From: Candidatus Dormiibacterota bacterium
GTDB lineage: Bacteria > Chloroflexota > Dormibacteria > Aeolococcales > Bog-877
Direction of reading: 5' to 3'
Assembly: GCA_027306885.1 (NCBI GenBank)
Contig: DAHUYV010000075.1
Location: 1 to 38,415, forward strand
DNA length: 38,415 nucleotides
The notes under the pieces were generated by a model. The model had not been told where the DNA came from and searched no databases. It saw only the letters and a program-made list of their open reading frames with translations. This document shows, piece by piece, positions 32,217-38,415 of this stretch. Position 1 is the first letter of the stretch. Each line of letters opens with the position of its first letter. Made by a program: the position numbers and the translations under genes.

Positions 32217-33220
32217 TGCCAGAGCAGATGCAGGCGGCGGTGATCGAGCGACACGGGGGACCCGAGACCATGGTCTACCGGACCATCGAGCGCCCCCAGC
32301 CCGGGCCCGGCGAGGTGCGCCTCCGGGTCCGGTACTGCGGCCTCAACGCCCTCGACTTCTTCGTCCGGCGCGGGGTGCCCGGCATCGAGGTGGAGCTGCC
32401 CCACATCTCCGGCGGGGACGTCGTGGGGTGGGTGGAGCGGTTGGGCCCGGGAGTCGAAGAGGCGCACCTGGGGGCCCTCTGCCTGGTCGACCCGCTGATC
32501 GACCGGGCGGCCCTCGGAGAGGATCGCCGGGGCGGCCTGGCGGAGTACGTGGTGGTCCCGGTCGAGAACCTCATCTTGCTTCCTGACAGCCCGGTCGCGC
32601 CCGAGCAGTACGCGGCGTTGCCGATCGCCTACGGCACCGCCCACCGGATGCTCTTCAGCCGGTGCCGCCTCGCCGAGGGGGAGACCCTCGTGGTGCTGGG
32701 GGCGGCCGGGGGGGTGGGCGTCGCCTGCGTCCAACTGGGGCGCCGGGCCGGGGCCCGGGTCATCGCCTGCTCGTCCTCGGCGGCCAAGTTGCAACGGCTG
32801 CGGGAGCTCGGTGCCGACATCCTGGTCGACACCTCGGTCTCCGACTTCAGCTCCGCCGTGTGGAGGGCCACCGACCGGGTGGGGGCCGACGTGGTGGTGG
32901 ACTACATCGGCCACGACACCCTGCAACAGTCCATCCGCGCCACCCGCCTCGGCGGGCGGGTGGCCACCTGCGGCGCCAGCAGCGGAAGCGAAGCCACCAT
33001 CGACCTCCGCTACGTCTGGGGCCGGGAGATCTCGCTGCTGGGGTCGGACGGCTGGCGGCGGCAGGACCTCGACCAACTCGTCGCGCTCGTCGCCGCCGGC
33101 GAGCTGGCTCCCGCGATCGACTCCGTCCTGCCCCTGGAGCGGGCCGGCGAGGCGGTCGAACTGGTGGAGGAGCGCCGCTGCCTCGGGAAGGTGATCGTGG
33201 AGGTCCCCCTTGCCGACTGA
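32216..33220 (+). CDS. Quinone-oxidoreductase-like MDR dehydrogenase lacking zinc ligands
   Basis: This 334-residue MDR-fold protein binds NAD(P)H through VLGAAGGVGVACVQLG. It shows the family entry YCGLNALDFFVRRG. The GHE motif that supplies zinc ligands in alcohol dehydrogenases is GGD in PHISGGDVVG, and the Cys-rich structural zinc loop is absent. It therefore resembles zinc-independent quinone oxidoreductases or enoyl reductases. The substrate is unknown. Start ATG 32216 overlaps the previous stop, and the thioesterase gene starts 11 bases before its end. Confidence 0.88.
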   Translation: MPEQMQAAVIERHGGPETMVYRTIERPQPGPGEVRLRVRYCGLNALDFFVRRGVPGIEVELPHISGGDVVGWVERLGPGVEEAHLGALCLVDPLIDRAALGEDRRGGLAEYVVVPVENLILLPDSPVAPEQYAALPIAYGTAHRMLFSRCRLAEGETLVVLGAAGGVGVACVQLGRRAGARVIACSSSAAKLQRLRELGADILVDTSVSDFSSAVWRATDRVGADVVVDYIGHDTLQQSIRATRLGGRVATCGASSGSEATIDLRYVWGREISLLGSDGWRRQDLDQLVALVAAGELAPAIDSVLPLERAGEAVELVEERRCLGKVIVEVPLAD

Positions 33221-33644
33221 GCAGACCCTCGGCGCACTGCAGGCGCTCTGCGACGCCCACCGGCTCCACCGCGACCTCCGCCTCGTCCTCGGGGAGGGCG
33301 GGCGCGCCCTCTCGGCGGTGGTGCCGGAGATGTGGCTCGAGGCCGACGAGGACGACGCGGTCCACGGGGGGATCCTCGCCACCGTCATCGACGTGGCCGC
33401 GGTCTTCGCCCTCATCGCGGCGACGGGTCACGACTGGTCGACCGTCGACCTGCGCCTGGACTACCTGCGCCCGGTCCGGACCAGGGCGCTGTCGGTGACC
33501 TCGGAGCCGCTGCACGTGGGGCGCTCGCTGGCCCGGGTGCAGAGCCGGCTGCTCGATGAGACCGGCGCCCTCTCGGTGGTGGGCAGTGGGGCCTTCAGAC
33601 GCGGGCCACAGCTGGACCTCGGGGGCGCCGAGGACGACCGATGA
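33210..33644 (+). CDS. PaaI-type hotdog thioesterase
   Basis: This 144-residue protein has the PaaI-like hotdog fold, which hydrolyses acyl-CoA thioesters. The active-site helix reads VHGGILATVIDVAAVFA, with Asp61 as the likely catalytic residue, and YLRPVRTRALSVTSEPLHVGRS is the typical substrate-pocket strand. TTG 33210 has GGAGG six bases upstream. It overlaps both neighbours: the MDR gene by 11 bases and the next gene as ATGA. Confidence 0.9.
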   Translation: MPTEQTLGALQALCDAHRLHRDLRLVLGEGGRALSAVVPEMWLEADEDDAVHGGILATVIDVAAVFALIAATGHDWSTVDLRLDYLRPVRTRALSVTSEPLHVGRSLARVQSRLLDETGALSVVGSGAFRRGPQLDLGGAEDDR

Positions 33645-34909
33645 AACTGGAGATAACGCCCGAGGTGGGACTGATCGACGACGACGTCCGAGTTGCCGTC
33701 CACGGGGGGAGCCCCGGGGCGCCGGTGCGGCTGAGGGGCCATCGGACCGACCGGGCGGGCTCCGAGTGGAGAAGCTGGGCGGACTTCAACCTCGACGCCG
33801 AGGGCCGCCTGGACCTCGCCCGGGCCGAACCGCTGGCCGGCACCTACCGCGGCCGGCACGCCGCCGGGCTGTTCTGGTCGATGCGGACCGAGGGCCCCTC
33901 GCCGGCCCGGGAGGAGACGCTCGCCGACCAGGTGGCCGATCTCCGCTTTGAGATCACCCTGGAGGTCGATGGCCGCGCCGTGGACTCCCGGGAGGTGCTC
34001 CTCAGGTGGGCCGGGCCGGGAGTGGCGAGGGAGGCCGTGGCGCGGGACGGGGTGATCGCATCGCTCTGGGTGCCGGCCGGGTCTCCCCCCTTCCGTCCGG
34101 TCCTGTCGTTCGGCGGGTCCGACGGCGCGGTTCACGAGGAGACGGGCGCACTCCTGGCCTCGCGGGGCTTCCTCACCATGGCGCTGCCCTACTTCCGATA
34201 CCCGGGGCTGCCCCCGGAGCTCGTCGACATCCCTCTCGAGTACTTCGAGCGGGCGCTGAACATGCTGCTCGACGATCCGCGGGCGGCGCGCCCGGGCGGG
34301 GTTGGGGTGGTGGGCCGCTCTCGAGGGGGCGAGCTCGCCCTCCTGCTGGGGGCGACGTTCCCCACCGTCGACGCGGTGGTGGCGTACGTGCCCAGCGGGA
34401 TAGTCCACTCCGGGATCACCTCTGGAGGCCCGTCCTGGCAGTCCGACGTCCCCTCCTGGACCCGCGCCGGAGCCCCGGTGCCGTACCTGGGCCACGTCCC
34501 CCAGGGGTCGCCGGCCTCCGAGCTTCCTCCACCGGTCCGGCTCACCCCCCTCTACTGCGCCGACCTCGCCGACTGGGGCTCGGCCCAGGCGGCGGCGATC
34601 CCGCTGGAGCGATCGGCGGCCCGCCTCCTCCTCATCTCGGGAATGGATGACGCGATGTGGCCCTCGAGCCTGTTCTCCGAGCTGGCGATGGCGCGGCTGC
34701 ACGCCTTCGGCTATCCCCGGCCCCACCGCCACCTGGCGTTTCCCGAGGCCGGCCACCGCTTCAACTTCCCCAACCTGCCGGCCACGACCACCGCGTCCAT
34801 CCACCCTGCGGACGGCCAGATGTACGAGTACGGCGGAACCCCCGAGGGCAACACCAGAGCCGGGCTGGAGGCTCATCGGGCCGCCCTCGCCTGGCTGCGC
34901 GGGGAGTAG
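33641..34909 (+). CDS. BAAT/acyl-CoA thioesterase-like alpha/beta hydrolase
   Basis: This 422-residue protein has the two-part layout of acyl-CoA thioesterase/BAAT proteins: an N-terminal beta-sandwich (about 1-130) and a C-terminal alpha/beta hydrolase domain. The nucleophile elbow is GRSRGGE with Ser227. The acid is in SGMDDAMWPSS (Asp336 or Asp337), and the base is His372 in AGHRFNFP. Ser rather than Cys suggests thioesterase or esterase activity over amino-acid conjugation. It is coupled to the hotdog thioesterase by ATGA. Confidence 0.9.
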   Translation: MKLEITPEVGLIDDDVRVAVHGGSPGAPVRLRGHRTDRAGSEWRSWADFNLDAEGRLDLARAEPLAGTYRGRHAAGLFWSMRTEGPSPAREETLADQVADLRFEITLEVDGRAVDSREVLLRWAGPGVAREAVARDGVIASLWVPAGSPPFRPVLSFGGSDGAVHEETGALLASRGFLTMALPYFRYPGLPPELVDIPLEYFERALNMLLDDPRAARPGGVGVVGRSRGGELALLLGATFPTVDAVVAYVPSGIVHSGITSGGPSWQSDVPSWTRAGAPVPYLGHVPQGSPASELPPPVRLTPLYCADLADWGSAQAAAIPLERSAARLLLISGMDDAMWPSSLFSELAMARLHAFGYPRPHRHLAFPEAGHRFNFPNLPATTTASIHPADGQMYEYGGTPEGNTRAGLEAHRAALAWLRGE

Positions 34910-34912
34910 CGG

Positions 34913-34931
34913 CCGCCCGGGGAGCGGGCGG
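34913..34931 (+). terminator. Hairpin after the BAAT-like gene
   Basis: A 7-bp all-G/C stem with a 5-base loop lies immediately after the stop codon at 34909. No T-run follows. It may end the metabolic cluster before the next promoter. Confidence 0.4.
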
Positions 34932-34934
34932 GCC

Positions 34935-34963
34935 CCGACCGCGGCCCCAGAGGCCCTTAGAAT
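34935..34963 (+). promoter_or_regulatory. Promoter of the EF-G-like gene
   Basis: CCGACC (three of six -35 bases), a 17-base spacer and TAGAAT (five of six -10 bases, 34958-34963) predict a start near 34970, three bases before the ATG. The message would be almost leaderless. Confidence 0.5.
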
Positions 34964-34972
34964 CTACGGCGC

Positions 34973-37018
34973 ATGGCTGAGGAAGTGGAGCGGCCCATGC
35001 TCAACCTGGCGATCCTGGGCCACAGTCACGACGGCAAGACCACCCTCGCGGAGGCGCTCCTCTTCGCCTCCGGCGCCATCCCCAGGATGGGCTCCACCGA
35101 CCAGGGAACCACCGCGCTCGACTTCGAGCCGGAGGAGCAGCGCCGGCACATCTCGGTGCAGGTGGGGATGGCCACCCTGAACTGGCGGGGCCGCCGCGTC
35201 ACCCTGCTGGACACCCCGGGCTTCCAGGACTACGCCGGTGAGGTGCTGGAGGCGCTGGCGGTGGCCGACGCCGCCGTGGTCACGGTGAGCGCCAGTTCGG
35301 CCGGGCATCTGGCGGTGGGGACCGAGACCGCCTGGCGGCAGCTGGAGGGCCGGGGGCTGCCGCGGATCCTGGTCATGACCAAGCTGGACAAGGAGCACGC
35401 CGACTTCAAGGGCACCCTTGCCACCCTGGAGCAGCGGCTCAGCCCGCGACCGGTGGCGGTGCAGCTGCCGATCGGCGACGAGCACTCCTTCAAAGGGGCG
35501 GTGGACCTCATCACCGGCCGGGCGCTGATCTTCGACGAGCGCGGGGGGCAACGGGAGGAGGACTCTCCCGCGGAGCTGTCGGGCGAGGTCGCTCGGCTTC
35601 GCCAGCAGCTGGTGGAAGCGGTCTGCGAGACTGACGACGGGCTGCTGGAGCGGTACCTGGAGGGGGAGGAGCCGGCGCCGGAGCAGCTGCGCTCGGCGCT
35701 GCGCCGGGCGACCGCGGAGGCCAAGCTCGCCCCCCTCCTGGTCGCTGCCCCGGCGCGGGCGCTGGGAGCCGGTGCCATCCTCGACCACCTCGGCGACTGC
35801 GTCGCCGGGGAGTCGGAGGGGGATCCCGAGGGGGCCCCGGTGCTCTTCGTCTTCAAGACGATGGCCGACCCCTTCGGACGGGTCACCTACTTCAAGGTGG
35901 TGCGCGGGACGCTGGGGGCCGACGCTCACCTGGTCAACTGTGGCAACGGGCAGGAGGAGCGGATCGCCCGGCCGCTCCGGCCCAAGGGGAAGGCGCTGGA
36001 GCCCCAGGAGAAGCTGGTCGCCGGAGAGCTGGGGGCGGCCACCAAGCTCCTGCACACCAACACCGGCGACACCCTCGGCGCCAAGGGGACCGAGGCGCTG
36101 GCTCCGATCGAGTTCCCCGACCCCTCCTACACCATGGCGATCCGCCCCAAGAGCAAGGGCGACGAGGAGAAGATCCACTCCGGCCTGGCGCACATGCTGG
36201 AGGAGGACCGGACCCTGCGGCTGGAGCGCGAGCCGGCGACCAAGGAGACCCTGCTGCACGGCCTCGGGGACGTGCACCTGGAGGTGACCCTGGAGAAGCT
36301 GCGCCGCAAGTACCAGGTCGACGCCGTGCTGGCCACCCCCAAGGTCCCCTACCAGGAGACGGTGCGGGGGACGGCGCGCCAGCAGCACCGCTACAAGAAG
36401 CAGTCCGGCGGCGCCGGCCTCTACGGGGACTGCACCCTGGAGGTGGAGCCGCTGACCCGCGGGAGTGGGTTCGTCTTCGAGGACAAGATCTTCGGCGGTT
36501 CGATCCCCCAGCAGTTCCGCCCGTCGGTGGAGAAGGGGGTCCAGCAGACCCTGGGGGAGGGTGTGCTGGCCGGCTTCCCGCTGGTCGACCTGAAGGTGAG
36601 GCTGGTGGACGGCTCCACCCACCCCGTCGACGGCAAGGACATCGCCTTCCAACTGGCTGGGGCGATGGCGATGCGGGAGGCGGCGGAGAAGGCCGGCCTC
36701 TACCTCCTCGAGCCGGTGATGGACGTGGAGGTGGTGGTCCCCGAGGAGACGATGGGGGAGGTGATCGGCCACCTGAACTCTCGCCGGGGGCGCATCGGCG
36801 GGATGCTCCCGGCCGGCGACGGGGTGGAGCGGGTCTCGGCCCAGGTGCCGCTGGCGGAGATGTACCACTTCCCGATCGAGCTGCGGGCGATGACCCAGGG
36901 CCGCGGCCGCTACCGGATGACCTTCAGCCACTACGAGGAGGTGCCGGCCCCGGTGGCGCAGCCGATCGTGGAGGCCCATCGGGCCGCGGCGCACCAGAAG
37001 GAGGCCGCGGCCTCCTGA
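34973..37018 (+). CDS. Elongation-factor-G-like GTPase (EF-G2 type)
   Basis: This is a 681-residue protein with the full EF-G domain order. The GTPase has P-loop GHSHDGKTT (16-24), switch II DTPGF (80-84) and TKLD (136-139) in the place of NKxD. Domain II, then EF-G III-V follow (HGLGDVHLEVTLEKLRRKY, LVDGSTHPVDGKDIAFQLAG, EVVVPEETMGEVIGHLNSRRG). DTPGF lacks the catalytic His of DTPGH, and the guanine-specificity Asn is Thr. This fits the EF-G2 family, whose role is unclear, rather than the essential translational FusA. The neighbours do not reveal its role. Confidence 0.93.
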   Translation: MAEEVERPMLNLAILGHSHDGKTTLAEALLFASGAIPRMGSTDQGTTALDFEPEEQRRHISVQVGMATLNWRGRRVTLLDTPGFQDYAGEVLEALAVADAAVVTVSASSAGHLAVGTETAWRQLEGRGLPRILVMTKLDKEHADFKGTLATLEQRLSPRPVAVQLPIGDEHSFKGAVDLITGRALIFDERGGQREEDSPAELSGEVARLRQQLVEAVCETDDGLLERYLEGEEPAPEQLRSALRRATAEAKLAPLLVAAPARALGAGAILDHLGDCVAGESEGDPEGAPVLFVFKTMADPFGRVTYFKVVRGTLGADAHLVNCGNGQEERIARPLRPKGKALEPQEKLVAGELGAATKLLHTNTGDTLGAKGTEALAPIEFPDPSYTMAIRPKSKGDEEKIHSGLAHMLEEDRTLRLEREPATKETLLHGLGDVHLEVTLEKLRRKYQVDAVLATPKVPYQETVRGTARQQHRYKKQSGGAGLYGDCTLEVEPLTRGSGFVFEDKIFGGSIPQQFRPSVEKGVQQTLGEGVLAGFPLVDLKVRLVDGSTHPVDGKDIAFQLAGAMAMREAAEKAGLYLLEPVMDVEVVVPEETMGEVIGHLNSRRGRIGGMLPAGDGVERVSAQVPLAEMYHFPIELRAMTQGRGRYRMTFSHYEEVPAPVAQPIVEAHRAAAHQKEAAAS

Positions 37019-37044
37019 CCCATTCCGTGAGGGATGGGTATAGT
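37015..37044 (+). promoter_or_regulatory. Promoter of the pirin gene
   Basis: CTGACC (37015-37020, four of six), an 18-base spacer and TATAGT (37039-37044, five of six) form a good promoter. Its -10 lies inside the first codons of a longer open frame at 37034, showing that the real start is the downstream ATG at 37082. Confidence 0.55.
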
Positions 37045-37081
37045 TGTGTGTGCAACAACCGGCGTACCCCTGGAGTTGACC

Positions 37082-38050
37082 ATGCCCGCCATCAGCGCCG
37101 ACCCGATCACCCTGCCCCGCCTGCCCGAGGCCCTCGGCCGGGACCGCCCGGTGGTCTCGGTGACCACCGCCCCATCCGGACTGGAGGGCGAGGGCTTCCC
37201 GGTCCGCCGGGCGTTCGCCGGGGTCGCTCAGAGCCAGCTCGACCCGTTCGTGCACATGGACCAGATGGGGGAGGTCGAGTACCAGCCCGGAGAGCCCAAG
37301 GGGACCCCCTGGCACCCGCACCGGGGCTTCGAGACCGTCACCTACATGATCGACGGCACCTTCCAGCACCAGGACTCCAACGGCGGCGGTGGGGTGATCA
37401 CCAACGGCGACACCCAGTGGATGACCGCCGGCGCCGGGATCCTTCACATCGAGACCCCACCGGAGCGGCTGGTGGCCAGCGGGGGGCTGTTCCACGGCAT
37501 CCAGCTCTGGGTGAACCTCCCGAGCCGCCTCAAGTGGAGCCCTCCTCGGTACCAGGACATCCGGGGCGGCCAGGTCCGCCTTCTGGGGTCCAGCGACGGG
37601 GCCTCCCTGCTGCGGCTCATCGCCGGGGAGCTCGCCGGCCAGAGCGGCCCCGGGGTCACCCACACCCCGATCGCGATGGTGCACGCCACCATCACCCCGG
37701 GCTCGGTCCTCCACCTGCCCTGGCGTTCCGACTTCAACGCCCTCGCCTACGTGCTGGCGGGCAGCGGGGTGGCCGGCTCCGCCCACCCGATCCGCACCGG
37801 CCAGCTCGCCGTCTTCGGGTCGGGTGACCGGGTGACGCTGGCGGCGGACCTTCAGCAGGAGAGCCGCACCCCGACCCTGGAGGTGCTGGTCCTGGGCGGC
37901 CTGCCCATCGGGGAGCCGGTGGCGTGGTACGGCCCCTTCGTCATGAACACCGAGGCGGAGCTCCGCCAGGCGTTCGCCGACTACCGTGCCGGCCGGTTGG
38001 GCACCGTCCCCGCCGCCCACCTCGACCTCGGGACGCCGATCGCCCCCTAG
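37082..38050 (+). CDS. Pirin-family cupin protein
   Basis: Pirins are two-cupin metal proteins, some with quercetinase activity. The 322-residue protein has the metal ligands His78 and His80 in HPHRGFETVTYM, and His122 and Glu124 in AGAGILHIE; the spacing matches the family. The C-terminal cupin follows and ends normally. The ATG at 37082 has GGAG six bases upstream. The upstream in-frame ATG at 37034 overlaps the promoter -10 and is rejected. Role is unknown. Confidence 0.93.
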   Translation: MPAISADPITLPRLPEALGRDRPVVSVTTAPSGLEGEGFPVRRAFAGVAQSQLDPFVHMDQMGEVEYQPGEPKGTPWHPHRGFETVTYMIDGTFQHQDSNGGGGVITNGDTQWMTAGAGILHIETPPERLVASGGLFHGIQLWVNLPSRLKWSPPRYQDIRGGQVRLLGSSDGASLLRLIAGELAGQSGPGVTHTPIAMVHATITPGSVLHLPWRSDFNALAYVLAGSGVAGSAHPIRTGQLAVFGSGDRVTLAADLQQESRTPTLEVLVLGGLPIGEPVAWYGPFVMNTEAELRQAFADYRAGRLGTVPAAHLDLGTPIAP

Positions 38051-38153
38051 GGGTGCGTCGCTCCAACCGCGTCATGGGTTGCGCTGCGCGTACGCCGGCT
38101 CGTCATCGGCGATAACCAGCGCCGAGCGGGCGATCTGCTCGGCGCCTTGGGAA

Positions 38154-38159
38154 TACCCT
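38154..38159 (+). promoter_or_regulatory. -10 element before the P-loop kinase gene
   Basis: TACCCT (four of six) lies 5 bases before ATG 38165, again giving an essentially leaderless message. The 38051-38153 stretch before it shows no gene I can support. Confidence 0.35.
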
Positions 38160-38164
38160 GCGCA

Positions 38165-38415
38165 ATGAACGGGGCGTCTCGGATGATCGGCCACCGCGTC
38201 CTCGTCGACGGGATGATGGGGTCCGGGAAGAGCACCTTCGCCCGTGCGCTCGCGGCGAGGACTGGTTTGCCGGTGATTCACCTCGATGTCCACTACTGGA
38301 ATCCGGGCTGGGTGCGACCGTCGGACGACGAGTGGCGAGAACGGCAACACGCGCTGCTCGCTGGCGAGGCTTGGATCATCGACGGCAACTACGACGAGAC
38401 CCTCGCCCTCCGGCT
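38165..38415 (+). CDS. P-loop kinase (adenylate-kinase/FlaR-like), partial
   Basis: The gene is cut by the window end after about 83 residues. It has the P-loop MMGSGKSTFARALAARTGLP, followed by HLDVHYWNPGW and the WIIDGNYDET segment. This layout is typical of small adenylate-kinase-like proteins often annotated as topology-modulation (FlaR) proteins. The start is supported by a -10 element 5 bases upstream. The substrate is unknown. Confidence 0.82.
   Translation, partial: MNGASRMIGHRVLVDGMMGSGKSTFARALAARTGLPVIHLDVHYWNPGWVRPSDDEWRERQHALLAGEAWIIDGNYDETLALR

Noticed and set aside
36999-37016. 18-bp perfect palindrome at the end of the EF-G-like gene
   Set aside because: It is produced by the Glu-Ala-Ala-Ala-Ser codons before the stop, and overlaps the pirin promoter; a terminator role is not supported.
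37034-37081. Upstream ATG extension of the pirin gene
   Set aside because: The -10 element lies within these codons, and the downstream ATG has a good ribosome site and family-like N-terminus.
34964-38020. A roughly 1000-codon minus-strand open frame opposite the EF-G-like and pirin genes
   Set aside because: It mirrors two well-supported plus-strand genes and has no recognisable protein features.
1-38415. Search for CRISPR arrays, tRNA or rRNA genes, IS elements and prophage genes
   Set aside because: No direct-repeat array, tRNA-like cloverleaf, rRNA segment, transposase or integrase was recognised by eye; a dedicated tRNA scan was not possible.

Overview
This window is a compact, very GC-rich bacterial chromosome segment that spans the replication-origin neighbourhood. 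The evidence is a parS site with parA-parB, the leftward rpmH-rnpA-yidD-yidC-khpB(jag) block, and divergent dnaA-dnaN-recF followed by a DciA-like DUF721 gene. High GC, many GTG/TTG starts, leaderless-looking promoters, a short Oxa1-type YidC, a DUF4388 protein and an EF-G2-like GTPase suggest an uncultivated high-GC lineage such as Chloroflexota or Candidatus Dormibacterota, or an Actinomycetota relative. Taxonomy cannot be settled from the sequence alone. No rRNA, tRNA, CRISPR array, insertion sequence or prophage gene was seen.

Layout. 1-1953: an NfeD/slipin membrane pair. 2085-4582: parS, parA, parB and signal peptidase I, transcribed toward the origin. 4542-9424: a leftward run of ndk, M16 peptidase, lipoprotein, khpB, yidC, yidD, rnpA and rpmH; rpmH appears to start with ATC. 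The usual neighbours mnmE, mnmG and rsmG are absent. 9425-11545: the dnaA upstream region, dnaA, and the dnaA-dnaN spacer that is the best oriC candidate. 11546-14122: dnaN, recF and the DUF721 gene. 14127-23396: envelope-type genes, comprising two glycosyltransferases, two FemAB/GNAT-like proteins, a MenA-like prenyltransferase, a beta-propeller lipoprotein, a DUF4388 protein and an unknown acidic protein. 23398-24962: folK and folP. 25068-34909: an accessory metabolic region with a GntR regulator, a SufS-like PLP enzyme, an isochorismatase-family hydrolase, an acyl-CoA ligase-type enzyme, an oligopeptide-type binding lipoprotein, a glyoxalase-like protein, a zinc-poor MDR oxidoreductase, a hotdog thioesterase and a BAAT-like hydrolase. 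34973-38415: an EF-G2-like GTPase, a pirin, and the start of a small P-loop kinase.

Genes are packed tightly. Many start codons overlap the previous stop as NTGA (ATGA, GTGA, TTGA and probably CTGA), implying translational coupling. Convergent genes meet within a few bases or overlap. The most notable observations are a parS site overlapping the -35 position of a leaderless parA promoter, an rpmH frame with no NTG start, a probable CTG start, a two-hairpin leader before the DUF4388 gene, an elongation-factor homologue lacking two canonical GTPase residues, and the uncharacterised amide/acyl-CoA gene cluster.
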